A stretch of 64,000 bases of DNA. Origin: Norana najaformis. Its lineage: Eukaryota > Annelida > Clitellata > Crassiclitellata > Hormogastridae. This document shows positions 20,191-33,500 of the stretch, in pieces; positions within the stretch are counted from its first letter, which is position 1; every line of letters starts with the position of its first letter. The position numbers and the translations under genes were made by a program. The stretch is taken from the NCBI GenBank assembly GCA_964023275.1, contig OZ029918.1:39198984-39262983 (forward strand). The letters run 5' to 3'. The notes under the pieces are model-generated. The model had not been told where the DNA came from. It made no database searches and was given only the letters and a program-made list of their open reading frames with translations.

Positions 20191-20350
20191 TTGTGAAATA
20201 CCAAACGACTTTGAGAAGTAAAAAGACTTCAGGAAATACCAAAATACCAGAAGACATTGTGAAATACCAAACGACTTTGAGAAGTAAAAAGACTTCAGGA
20301 AATACCAAAATACCAGAAGACATTGTGAAATACCAAACGACTTTGAGAAG
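20191..20350 (+). repeat. 66-bp tandem repeat, about 2.4 units, open in frame
   Basis: Units beginning TTGTGAAATACCAAACGACT repeat at exactly 66 bp with almost no divergence. Because 66 is a multiple of three, the plus-strand frame 20,046-20,462 (138 codons) is open through it as a 22-residue repeat (VKYQTTLRSKKTSGNTKIPE). The frame overlaps a SINE B at its start and has no known domain, so it is treated as a young tandem repeat rather than a gene. Confidence 0.8.
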
Positions 20351-20462
20351 CATATCAAACACGCACAGCAAACAACACAACACGCAAAGAAAACAGCAAA
20401 CGACGACCCACAACAATGACACACAGATTTACACACCATTTCTATATACCAGATACAGATAG

Positions 20463-21347
20463 GCATAGCATTTATGTAGCTCACGCGTATGATGATATCT
20501 AATCCAAGGGCTTCCCGGTAGTCATATAGTAGATTATGAAGAACTGTAGCACAATGCAAGATGTAAAAAGAACAAATGAACAAATGCCCCACGTGTGATA
20601 AAACTGAATCTTCCAGTCATTAAAATCACATTGGAAAGAAATCTGTAAAGTTTCTTATCTAATCCTCTTAACTACCTACAAACTGCAACAGTTGAGGGCT
20701 GTTAAAAAATCAAAGTGTGCAACTGAGAAAATTCTTTGCCTTTCAAATTCATCTAGGGGAATAAAGACTCATCTTTGAATTGAGGAATGGGTTAACAAAC
20801 AAATGAATAAGATATTGCTAATAAAAGTCAAGCAAATATATCACAAACGCTGAAAACCAACAAGAAGTGTGCTTCAAAAGAAGCATTAATTAAATTCGTA
20901 AGTGTCACCTACTAAACTGTAAAAATCAAAATGATCATCAAAAAACACTAAACATTCCTGCTTAATTAGTTATCTGCATGAAAGAAAGAAAAAACTAAAG
21001 ATGTGTCAGGAGGGTTTACGGCCCTACCCACCTTCCTCACCCTTAGGCAACATCTGGATCCACCTATGACAACAAAACAACAACAACCAAGTCGTTGCCC
21101 ATATCATACCTGTTGATAGAAAAATTGAAAGACTTCTGTTACGCTATATGAAGAATAGGCAATTGTTGTAACAGGCGTTGATCGCATAAATGAAGTGCGT
21201 GAACATAAATATCATTTGAAAAGCCTTTAGGTTCTCGTTTTAACTCTTATTAACATAACATGCTCTGTTTTGATGTTTCCTGTGCATCCGTTAAAACTCC
21301 GACTCTGTTAAAGTAGAGACAACCATTTCCCAATCACCTTAAATCTG
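20463..21347. other. No gene seen
   Basis: AT-rich sequence with no splice-supported open frame and no recognised repeat family. Confidence 0.4.
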
Positions 21348-21646
21348 TTCAGCCAGGGTGAATCCAGGATACAGCTACATCCCTGTTGCCTGCGATGGGA
21401 ATCCCAACAGCAACGTCACAAGTAGGATACATGTACGTATACATCAGAAACTTGATATAGGGCCTTTTAAGTACTTCACGAAGGTGCTAGCCTATGAAGC
21501 ACATGTGACAACATTCCCATATGGGCTTCTCATGTCCTACATATCTAGGATATATGAAGCCCATATTGTCATGTGGGCCTTTTACGTCCTACGTATGCCG
21601 CTGCTCTTGGCGTAGGCCACCCTGGATCCTACCCTTGCTGCTTAGT
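21348..21646. mobile_element. MITE-like element with inverted termini
   Basis: The left end CAGGGTGAATCCAGGATAC and the right end GCCACCCTGGATCCTACCC are imperfect inverted repeats. Inside, CACATGTGACAA and ATATGGGCTTC pair with GAAGCCCATAT and TTGTCATGTGGG, so the centre also folds back. No transposase is encoded. No clear target-site duplication was identified. Confidence 0.45.
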
Positions 21647-23087
21647 TCATGCAAGCCTCCAGAGACCATGCAACAACCCTAGTCAGCACAACTACATTCC
21701 AGCATTATATACAAGCGACTACTATCAAGGCCAACAACACATCAGTTGAACCAAATCGGTTTCTAGATTTCTTGTGGTCAATTGGAAGTTCATGTGGCCC
21801 GTCAAACATTTTTTTACAGCTTGAGCCAATCCTACAGAATTCGCCTTCCATCTCATTCATTCTTTGTTACATTTTAACAGATTTCTCGTGTGTTTATGCT
21901 ACATTTTCATTAAATTCTTCAAATGCAATGCATCAACTGATAGAAATAAGAAAATTAAGGATCTGCTTAAGTTTCCAGAAAGTGATATACCACGGGATTA
22001 GTCGTGAAATCACTGCACACTATGCATTAAAATGCCAGTGCTCAACTGATTGCCCCATGTGTCAGAAAGCAGTTAACTAGTATGCAGTCCAACACATCAC
22101 AACATTCAAAAATGCTCGGGTTTAACCTACAAAACGAGAAATCAGAAATTCCCCGATCCAGTAAAGGCAAGTTTTCAACAACACGAAGGGTCCATGCTAT
22201 CAGGAGATATAGTGCACTGATGAAAGATGGCAAAACAAATTAAAAAGTTCATTCGTTCCAGATTTTGTGCAATTTTTAAAATACAACAATCAGTGGAATT
22301 ACGGACTTGCACAAGGTGTATACATGCTGTGTAAAACGAAAGACACAGTCTGTAGTTAATCTTTGTCAGGGCAAGATATGATACTGATCTTAAATTCAAA
22401 TACAATCAAAAAACTATCAGAAACGTCAAATCTTACTACACTTACCAATGCTACCAAAATGAAAACAGCTGAACATCAAAAATCCCAAAAAACTCACCAA
22501 ACTCGAACAAAAGCACGCCATACCAGACAATAAAAATTCCCTTCCTCTAAGCTTCTTGTCCAAAATCAACAACACATGTAACCCTGTCCGTGTCTTGGTA
22601 AATGTAAAACGGGTACCTACTCGGTAACCAAGTGGCAGGTTATACCAGTTAACAGAATATATCAATAACCGTAACAGAAAACCAACATACAACTGGTTTA
22701 AAAAATGGTATAATTACAACTGCTCACCTTATGTCAAGACTGTCAGCCTTACGTTCAAACTCAACCCACATTTTACCTTTCAAAATCATTATACTTTACA
22801 ACTGTTGCTTCAATTCAAACTGTTCACGGCCGTTTTTCGCTTAATCACCCGTTCAACCATGGGGGAAGTTTTTTACTTTGAATTTCAAAGCAGTTTTAAT
22901 GGAGAAAGTTTTGTTTCTACGAGGCAACAAAGCTTCCGCTTCATCCAATGGCGACAGATGTCGCTCCCTCTTCAGTTGTTAGTCTTTGTCTGTTGCATAA
23001 TCAAATGTTGTGATCATCTATCTCTGTTGTACAAGCAATATTGTGCAACTATGAATTCAAAGTTTGGACTGCAACTGAGAACTATGT
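21647..23087. other. No gene seen
   Basis: Contains an open frame of 143 codons at 21,649-22,080 on the plus strand and several shorter ones. Composition and the lack of family motifs or adjoining splice-linked exons do not support a gene. Confidence 0.4.
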
Positions 23088-23213
23088 GAGATATAGAAGC
23101 TGGAAATAGGATCAGACCCATGACTACTCGAGAAATATATGCTGGAAATAGGATCGCTAATATGACTACATGAGAAATATATGTTGGAAACGGGATCAGT
23201 CCACTATGCAATA
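23088..23213 (+). repeat. 42-bp tandem repeat, three units
   Basis: Three diverged units each containing GCTGGAAATAGGATC-type sequence and starting GAGA(T/A)ATA. Period 42 bp. Confidence 0.8.
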
Positions 23214-23424
23214 TGCGACTCATTAGAAAAAAATTAACAAATATTTACACTGGCATCTATTCTGCCTCAACATTTTCTGTAAACGAATTCTAATTTCTTT
23301 CTTTTACAGTTCATTTGGAGTATCTTCCAACAGTTTTTTGTGACTTTTCCCAGGTTGGAAAAAATCCAATGTTGCCAAATCAACCCTTTGTATCTGCATT
23401 AGAGAAGCTATCTTAATAAGCTGA

Positions 23425-23505
23425 ATCATCGCGAATAAGCCGGTGCCCTGCACTAAGCTTTTAAGCAACGCTTTAGAAATGTCGAGTTTACAATTAAGAT
23501 GACTG
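23425..23505 (+). repeat. SINE family D tail
   Basis: GCGAATAAGCCGGTGCCCTG, then TTTTAAGCAACGCTTTAGAA and CGAGTTTACAATTA. Tail part only. Confidence 0.65.
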
Positions 23506-24729
23506 GACCAAGGCCAAGCAATGCTTGCAAAAGCTCAAGAATATTAAACGTTCATTCAATAGCGCGACTTTGCACCTGTAGGTCATGCAACTACATGAGA
23601 AGCAGGCTAGAATCCTGATAAAGTATGAACGTTTCCCATACGAGTAACCTGCAGAAGACTCAAGATTCGAAGTTACACCACTGTGCTCAGTTCGTTTAAT
23701 TGAAACTGCTTAGCATTTGCCTCTTAAGCGTGTGAAGGCATTTCAGGCAACATCAGTTTGCACAGTACAGGAAATCAAAACATTTCACAACGCAATGCCC
23801 CCCCAAAAGCAACCTTTTTCTGGTGAAGTCTGTTACATTTGGAACTTGGACTGTACTGATTTCTGTTATTACAACAATGAAACAATTTCAGTTGAACTGC
23901 CACAACAAACAGCTGTCTTTTAACTGTATTTTCAGAGCCATAAACATCCTGTGAATCGTCGGCATAAGGTTCCTCACTCAGCCGATGGACATATGGCTTG
24001 TTAACAAATGCATTATTTCCAATGCCTTGGACAACATCACTACTTGTAACTGTGAACTGCATTTCTACATAAACGTCTTAAGACATCGCTGGATACACAT
24101 ACACTACGCAAATGGTGTTGTACCCAACTCTGTACACTACATTGCAACAGTGAATGAAAACATTCAACGCAACACCTATGCTAAATTCTACGCCTACATC
24201 GTCACCAATCCTTGTCGTCAATTCACTTCATTGTTTTCAGCTCATAAACTCAATCCATATGCCATTATTGTTTGGTAATAGTCCTGGGCTAAACTTTTCA
24301 TTGCATTGTTTCTGTCGTTGCTCAACATGGTCAGCTCTATATTACCATTTTCACTGACAGCTTTCGATTCTTCAGTTAACACAGAGACGTTTCTGCACCG
24401 TTGTACATATTTCACGGCATGAGTTAACATTCGCAAATGTTGAACGACTCAGTGCAGCGCTGTCTGCATAGATCGTTATGATCTGTAAAATCTACTGCAG
24501 ATCACTGAATCATTTGGAGATAATCGAACCGAACAGATGTCTTCATCTTCATTTCAAATCAGTCTTTGCAAATATTTTGCAGAAACTTCAAGTGCTGTTC
24601 TCAAAACAGACCTTCAAATCCACCTGTCAACTCAAAAGATCAATTTTCACACATCTCTGATGACAAAACACATTTTCAGTAGCTCTTCATGCAAACATTT
24701 TTCAAGAAAAGCTCATATCTTGATGCATT
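23506..24729. other. No gene seen
   Basis: Several overlapping open frames of 60-97 codons on both strands, none with recognisable domains or good splice neighbours. Confidence 0.35.
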
Positions 24730-25015
24730 TTTATATTTAAGTTTTATACATTTATTTTTTTATTTATATATATTTTTTCTAATAATATTTATTTTATATT
24801 TTTTAATATTTTAAAATTTATATGTAAATTTTTTAGAATTATATTTATCTTATAATTTTTACTTTTATATTTATACATTATTAATTTTTATATACTGTTT
24901 ATAATTATATATAAATATATATATAAATACATTTTCATATTTAAATTAATTTTTTTTATATATTCATATTTTTAATACTTATATTGTTATATTTATATTC
25001 AATTATATTGTAGTT
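24730..25015. repeat. 290-bp block of nearly pure A and T
   Basis: TTTATATTTA-like sequence with almost no G or C. Possible matrix-attachment or replication-prone DNA, but only composition supports this. Confidence 0.8.
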
Positions 25016-26182
25016 AACTACACAAAGAAACCAAGGTGATATTCATCAATAATAGACAAGAGTCGCCCAGAAAGCACCATCATGGAAACCTCCAAAAAGC
25101 ATATGTGTAGGGCAGAAATTAAATTGGTTGCAATGTTGTTTAAATTAAGGAACAAAATCAGCAGAAAAAGACGGCTGATATGAAAATATCGCAGATACTC
25201 GTATCTTGCTGCCATTTTCTTTTTCAGTCGTATATTTAAAACTAGTTAAATTAAGCAAATTAAAGTAAATTAGTAGTTAAATCATGCAACATTTGTATGC
25301 GTCATCAAATGACCTCCCAACTCCCATATAACAACCTGTATAGTTTACGATCACCTTTATCATTTAGGATCTAATAATTAGACCCATTGTTCAATGACTC
25401 TAATTAAACTGAGGTATGTTGAAACAAGACGAATAAAACTTCTAATTATCGCTCAACTGATCAGTTTCAGCGGAGTTTATGCAGATAATCGCTGGTAATC
25501 ATGGCTACCGAAAAACCAAGAAGAAGCTCAATGTGTGTCCTCTTTGTATAGAGGTCATGTGAAACACGCAGAAATACGATTGAAATCAAGCAGAGAAATC
25601 TTGTTATTTAACATCACCATAGTTCATGTGACTTTTCCACAGCCCTTTACAAGATCCTAACCCTCTAAATGTAACAACACAAATCGTAAATATTTCATCA
25701 AAGATGAGGACTGATGTCACAAATTGTCTTCTGAAAAACTATTATCATGAAGTCATATAATCACACTTGTCATCATCTGGGGCAGTTCCAGATGACAAGA
25801 ATATAGCATCAGCTAATGGCTGGCTACACGTGGAAATTACTCAGCATCAGCCCATTAGCCATCACACAAGCAGATTTATTCAGGCCAGAAATCAAGCAAA
25901 ACCCTCATCAGCCTTCAGCAGAAACAATCTCAGCTTAACTTGGCTCTTCACTGCCAGCATTTCTTTAAAACATCCAGTCACAAACTTACAGAATGTCCAA
26001 AAAAGGGTGATGCTTCCCCGCCTGTCTAGCAAGCGTTCCAAATTGCCAACAACACAAGATCCTCCAGTCAAATCCTTCCAGGAAAAGTCATATTTTCATC
26101 TTTTCATCTTCAACATCTTCCAATTCAGCAATTTCGAAATACCGTTTAAAAGCCACACTTTTGTTGTTCTGAATCTAGTCTC
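25016..26182. other. No gene seen
   Basis: An open frame of 147 codons at 25,767-26,210 runs into a family B SINE and has no recognisable domain. The downstream flank of the TRAF gene lies at the right side of this region. Confidence 0.35.
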
Positions 26183-26300
26183 AACTTCTTCTATAGCGCC
26201 GTTATCGTAATACGAAAGACTTCAATTGACGGTCGCTTCTAAGCAGAGCTGCACTCCAAAACTCCAGTCCATTGGACTGATCAAAAGAAGTTCACTGAAA
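26183..26300 (-). repeat. SINE family B 3' part
   Basis: CTTCTATAGCGCCGTTATCG followed by AATTGACGGTCGCTTCTAAG matches the family tail. Confidence 0.7.
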
Positions 26301-26983
26301 AATCGTCTATCCACTCAAGCAAGTGGACAAGACAAAATGAAATGACAACTCACAGAGGGAACTGACACAAGCAAGATGGCTAAACTTGTGCAACGCACGA
26401 GTCCAAGCTGTTCATTCCATGTGAGAATTCTTCTCAAAGCACTTTATCAAAGTTCTTAAGGTCTCACTATTCCGCCAATCACGTAATTAACTAATTAGCA
26501 GGTGTGAAATCTTTGTCTCTGGTAGAAACTTTAGGCTGCACAAAGAAAAAACCACAAAACTTGATTTTGAGATGAAAAATTCTTATTCACAAATCGTTTT
26601 GCTTAAATGAAAACTCAACTTTAAATTCCTAACCACATGGAGTTTATATTTAAACAAACATCGAAAAGTGTCAACACTCAAAAATTCAAACAAACCAATC
26701 TTATGACCTATTGTGAGATGTTGAACCATAGAAATGGTATTAGTAACAAACTTTCCAGTTGTTTTAATTAGACTTAACACTATTATTAATAGTCAATTGA
26801 GCAATAAAAAACCAGTCGACAAATTTTCTGTCTGCCATCTTCTGTTCTGGTCTTCCTCTCCACTCTAACAGCCACCAGAACGCTCTTCCTCACTCTGCAT
26901 TCTCTCTTCTGCCAACCGCCTGAAGATCTTCCACCTACTCCGGGATCTTTCTAGGTAACAGCTTGACACCTTGAGTGACTGAC

Positions 26984-27558
26984 TCATGGGTTCAGTAAGT
27001 CACTCGTATCAACGACCACCTTGAAGAAGAGCGTGTCGTTCTTCAAATACGTCTCATCTCCCTCCAGCACTGTATGGGCCACAAACAACGGGCAACCTGA
27101 AGCGACATTCATTGGTGTCGTTGGCTTCATGAAACTGCTACTTGACGGATCAGGCCGAAACGTGTCAGACACATGGCGTCTGTTTGTGCGTTGGTCAAGC
27201 AACATAAGCGTCACCTTCTGTTGAAACGGCCAATGCAGGATGTCATCGTAATCGCCCTGCATCACGACGAAGAAGAAAGAAATGTGGGTTCCTTTCCCAG
27301 CGCCATCTCCGTTGAGATAGACGCGAGCGCACATCTTGTATCCGTAGCGACTTGTGAAGAACGGTTGGCTGTAGAGTGACAGTGTGCTGCCGTTCATGGC
27401 CTCACGGCGCCGGCGCCGATACTCGCAGATCTTCCAGATGAGGACGCCATCGTAATTGGTCGTTTCCATGCACTGAAGACGGAGGCTGAGTTCTGCGAGT
27501 CGGACGTCGTGGACTCCGATCGTACGGTCGTGGTTGACAAACTGCTCCTGCATTGCCA
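26984..27558 (-). CDS. TRAF3: TRAF3-like exon 9 (TRAF-C/MATH domain, stop)
   Basis: Residues 365-554. IWKICEYRRRRREAMNGSTL, YSQPFFTSRYGYKMCARVYL, NGDGAGKGTHISFFFVVMQG and MNVASGCPLFVAHTVLEGDE are near-consensus TRAF-C blocks forming the receptor-peptide-binding beta sandwich. Acceptor GTCCTTGCAG. The stop codon is at 26984. The whole domain is encoded in one exon, as in other TRAF genes. Confidence 0.96.
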
Positions 27559-30500
27559 CTGCAAGGACATTAATCGATAAGTAAACAATGGAATCTATCA
27601 GTGAATCAATTGATCTATGCAAATCAATCGCTCAATCGATAGGCAATCAGTTAATCAATCAATCAATCACTGTGAATCAACTCATCTATAGATCAGCTGA
27701 ATTGACCTTGAGGTTATACAAAGTACCTAGACTATGACCGAATGACGGTGGTGGACTATCCCACATCAGAGCAAACTGAAATTACCTGGAAAACACGCAA
27801 GACGATGAATTACCTGGAAGAACGGCCCCTGATTCTGCGCCACCGCGTCCCTGTTGAACCAGCCTCTCCTGAATCACAGCCAGTTCACGACCTTGACCCT
27901 CAAGATCCTTCATCCGATCCTCCAGTTTCAGAACCTTCTCACTGTGACCTGCCAGCATCTTCAGCTGCCCTTGCTGTTCAAGACAACATACAGGATCCTC
28001 AATCAGTACAGTTATTAAAAACCACTACTCCTTTCAGTAGTATTGTTACTAATTATTAGTAGTAGCTATTACTATAATTCTTATCATCATCAGTCTTTGT
28101 CATTATCATCATCATCATAATCATTTTCAATCACCTTCAATCATCTGCATCATCTCCAATCATCATCATTATCTCCAATCATCATCATCGTTTTACTCTA
28201 ATCTAATCCAAAGACTTCTATAGCGCTGTTATCATAATGCCCAAAGCATCAGTCGATTGTCGCTTCAAGTCAAAATTGCAGTCAAAACTCATCATCCATT
28301 GGAGAAGCCGGGTCGAATTCCGATAAGTCAGAGAAATCAGAAGCCAGGCTACGGTGGGTAAACATGATGAAAGAGATGCATCTTTAGACCTGAACGACAT
28401 CAAAGAACTGACAGAACGAACTGAAACGCGCAGTGGAGGATCCTTGGCATTCATTTTCAATCATCCTCAATCATCATCATCACTATTATCAACATCATCA
28501 CTATCATCATTTTCAATCATTGTCATCTTGAATCATCATCTTGAATCATCAGCAGCAGCTTCAATCATCACTATCATCATCTTCAATCATCATCATTTTC
28601 AATCATCATCATTCTCATTGTCACCATCTTAATTGCATTTGCAGGAATAGGACTTGAATTTGTTCAGGGAAAACCTGGAAGAGTTTTGGTGTTTCACACA
28701 TTCCCAGACGGCGGCACTGGCATGTGGGAATGCACCTCTGTACGTTTTACAGCATCTGAGAAAACGAAGGCAATTTTAGACCACCATTCAAATCATTCCT
28801 CAGTTTCAGTGTCATCCTCCAAAAACAAACGGCTCTCCACCTCAGTCTAATTCAACAGAAACTGATAAATTTAAATAATTTTAAGCTTCTGTAAAATCAG
28901 TGGCAGCTGAACAAGACAGGCCGGGGGGTCCTGTGCCCTAACTGAACCATAGGCCTCCACGTAATTCCCCAAATTATAGTCAATTTCTTTATATTTTAAC
29001 ATCCAAATTGAATTTGTCATGACCTGAAGATCGCTGTGGCCGTTGGAAGGTCATGACCTCCCCTTACTGGAAAACCAAGCCCAGGTTTAAAATTAAGAAA
29101 CTATTTACAACATTACAAGTTTACGGCAACAGCTGATGGACAACTAGCACCCTAACCAAGTGACTCAGCCAAGCGATCCAGAAGCTGAGGACTCTTTTTT
29201 ATTCTCACCTCTGACTGTTTCATTTGCAAACTCAGCGATTGCTGGTCTTGGCGGAGTTTCTCCAAATCTCGATTCAAGTCATTGACCTTCGCTCTGAGAG
29301 AGTCTGACTCACTTAGAATTCTCTGCAAAACAAAAAACAATCATCTAAACTAAATTAAGAAGAAGAAGGAAGAGCAGGAGGAAGAGAAGAGAAAGAGTGT
29401 GCAATGACCTTCTGGCAGCTGATCAAAGGACCACATGGACTAGAGTATCCTTTATGTTTATGAAGCCATTCTGTATGTCTGTCTTTGTGGTCGAGTGTCA
29501 TTCCGTATGTCTGCCTTTGTGGCTGTGCATCTTCCTTTGTTTGTTTGCTAAGCTATGTATTTCAATGTTTACCCATGCCTACGATTCCTAATCTCAGCCA
29601 ATGAACATATGGTGAATAAACAAATACATTACTTACTTTCTTAAGAAAAGCCAACACCAAAAGGCTTCCATGGGCATTGATTGAGTCTTAGTGACTTCCT
29701 TCATTTTAGTCCCAGCATAGAAGGCGGATGGCCAATCCTCTCCCTTGCCATACAATCTTCCCCTCGACTGTGCGTCGTCAGTGTACTCATTTTAAAACTG
29801 AGTACGATAGGAGGCACAAATGGATCAGAAACCTCAAAGATATGAACCCTTGAGCCCTGAATTCCCAGTCGATGACCAACTGACCACTGTCCAAACCAGA
29901 CTAACATCATCAGAAAATCACACAAGGATTTCGGATGATCCAAAAAAACGCTGGTGGACTTAACAGTAATTAATCCAACGACTTAATATGGATGGTGGTA
30001 GATTAATTTTAAACATAGCGCCACCTGGAGGCTTCCACTGAGTCGCGAGTTCTCCACCTCCAGTTCCATGATGTGTACCATTGCGACTTCGAGATGCTCC
30101 TTAGATGCGCTTGATTCATGAATCTGCACCTCAGCCTCCGTACCCTGAAACAGAAAACCATCAGATGCTCACTCCATCAGTTGAGCATGTCTTCTCCTAC
30201 TCGCTTAAACACATTTCAACGAATGAAGACTGAGTATCAGTTACGAGATCAGCGCATTTACCGTTAAAATCCTACATTACCGTCTGCTCTGTAGATCATC
30301 TCATCAACAATATTAATAGCATTCTAATTAAACAGACGTCTTATGCCTCAGCAACATAACACATCAATACAATGCAACATCATACAAAGCAATGCAATAC
30401 GATACAATACAATGCAACATCATACAACACAATGCAATATGATACAATACAATGCAATACGATACAACACAATGCAACACAATAAAAAACACCAGCATCA

Positions 30501-33500
30501 CACAGAAACGTAGATAATGCGTATTGAAAAACATAATTTCACCGGGTAACAGCGGAGCTGGAACACAGCAACAGATGAGATATTGTACAGAGAATCGTGA
30601 AGGTGACAAAGGAGCGCTTTTGGGTGAGAAAACTTTCCTTTGCCCAGGTCAGAACAGCACAAAATACTCTGATTTCGTTCAGGTCTCAGCTAAAATTCCA
30701 TCTCATTAGGATAGCTCATCTTCAGTCGACTTCTATTTTAATGATCGCAATTTCAGAATTTGGTCTTGCTTCAAAGCAACCATCGACTGAAGTTTTACGC
30801 ATTAAGAGAAAGAAGTCTCCCAATTAGATTAGACTGACAAGAATAAAAGCGGTTATCTTAACCTGCTAAGAAGAAAACCAATGACTGACCTGAAAAGCGC
30901 AGCCGAGGTGATGGAACTTGCAATCCTTTGGCTTCAGTGGACAAACCTTCTTATGATCGTCGACCTGGGCCACAAGAAAATGACAACTCAAAAATGTCCT
31001 GCATTTCTAATGAATAATCAAAAGCAATTCTCTGTTAACTGCTTCAAAGAATCTCCCATCTGAAACAGTTTGAGAAGTTCTTAAATTGTGCTCTAGATCT
31101 ATCCAGGCGTATCCTAACATGCAAGAAAAGAATACAAGAGCAATTGCTTAAGCTGTATCTCTGAATAGGCAGCCGTGGGTATGAAGTGCTTAACAATTTC
31201 ATTTTTCCTTAGCCTTGGCATACAACGGTGGGTGGCCAGTTCTCTCCCTAACCCACCAACAGTGTGGTCAGGGTAAACATTTTATAGCCGAGTTTGCCAC
31301 GGACGTGGGTGGAATAGAAATTATCAAAAAACGTTCTGCCCTGGCAAATGTTTTCGAATACAATCCCAAATTTAGACTTGTCCATTCTTAACTAAAATAT
31401 GAACTCTTAAAACTCCAAATTGAATCAAGATTCAAAAGAAATTTTACCTGAGATCTGCGAAGACTTTCGGCATCACATCCGAACGGACAAGAAACGACGA
31501 CCTGTGGACAGTCGTCTTCCATGTGTCGCTAGAAAAACAGCCAAGATGACATTCAACGCAAATCTTTTCACTTGTCTTAGACTACTTTTCAGACCAGTAC
31601 CTTAAAACCTGATGTTTTACGCTAGTCTACTTTTGCCGGGACTGGGCTGGCAACATCTCTGGGCAAACATCTTAAGGAGCACGACATGTGTGACCGTGTC
31701 TGAGGAAACCTTCACAAAGTCCGTAAGGTCAATATGACAGATATCGACTTAAAAGGCTGGAATGTGTAAAATAGTTCCAAAATACTTCTGTACACTTTTT
31801 CACAGAGATGAGCAACATATCACTCGAAAGATCTTGTAAGAATCTTCAGCAGGTTACGTAATTAATGTTCTGTGTAATAAATCTATTCAATTTGCACCTG
31901 ACATTAAAGTATTAGCAAAGATTTATCTTGCAATATGTGTAAACTTTATGCATGGATATACACATATTAACTGTTGTAACTTTTCTATTATCTGTGATAA
32001 AAACAAGCAGTTTTCACCAAAATATTCATCATTTCCAGACCAATCCAATGCAATAATTAAACTCATCTCTGAAATTTTGCGACTTTGTGTGGGTTTTCTC
32101 AGACACAGTCCCTTAACTGCACTCAATGAATGAATGAATGAATGAATATTGCACTATTTCACTGTTCCTTTGCTTGTTACTGCATGTCTTTTTGCGTTTA
32201 GTACGTATTGTTCTGCATAAAGTTTGGGGTTTGTCTCATGCCAATAATGACTATAAACTTACTTACTTAACACCTTTGTAAATTAAGGTAGCGTTGTTTT
32301 AAGTAAACTCTTTGCTACGGATCGCGTACCGGTATTTCCACGAAGGGGAACAGGAGGCCGCAGTGTTCACACTTTTCTGGTCTGAAGTTGCATTCGGAGA
32401 GATGGAGGTCGATGGCGTCCTTGGCCTTTGTTTCCTGGCAGCCATATTGGCTAAATGGACAGGGAACTGCAACGAACTGGCAGTGAGGTAGATGATCCTA
32501 CAGACAGAACAGAAAGTCAGAACATGCTCCAAGAAAAATGCTCCTCATCATCACAGACATTACAGGCTTAAGAGAAGTTGGAAAGAACTGCCTCAGTCAG
32601 GGTTTGAACTGTAGGCCTTGCGATGGAGTTCAGTCCGTCTCAATCACTTTGCTGACCTACGCTCAACAATCCACCTATCCATCATTTCATCCATCCATTC
32701 AGCCCTTCCTGGCTAGCTCCATCCATCCATTTAGCCTTCCCTCCCTCTCTCCCTCTTGAACAATTCGTAAATGACTCACAAAGTTCTCGTAAATGAGGGA
32801 AATTTCCGTCAAACTCACGCGGATATTCTCGACCACAAACCCTTTCTGACTACAAACTGCGCAGGCGTCAGAGTCAGCTGAACTGACCCACTAGCCAGAA
32901 AATACCTGTAAACTGGACCAGGTCAAGAGAGGGCAAGTGGAGGGAAGGCGTTTGGGCGCAGGACGTATGTACTTATATGCGTATGTAAGTAATTATCCGG
33001 ATATATCCAGTACCACGCGGCATTTATCATCAACATCATAATTTATCTGGGTGAAAATGTAGATCAGGGTTCGTTGAAATGTAGGTTAGGTTCTGACTCG
33101 CCTTAAGTTTCTTAAGCTGCAGTTTCTCAGGGCAGCCGAATTGGCGATTGAGACAGTAGACGAGCAGGAGACCCATTTCACGCATGGCTGAGAAATCCGG
33201 ATTAACCTGAAAATAAACAACATTAATGTAAATCTACACTTTTTTCTACAGCGACCGTATGGCCCGGACCCAGCTCAGTTTTTTCAAAGAACTGAAGATC
33301 GGGTGAGATTCTTCATCAGCGCTGCCCGTTTGAATGGGCGCCACGCCATTTAAGGTCCCCGTGCATTAACAATCGCTCTGGGATCAACGGCGGATTTAGC
33401 TAGAGGCCTCACCAGCCCCTCTTGGTTCTATGCCGGCGTCCCAGACCAGATCCATGCATGGTGGACTGCCAGTATCTGGCGCCGCTCCTCTGGAAATGCT

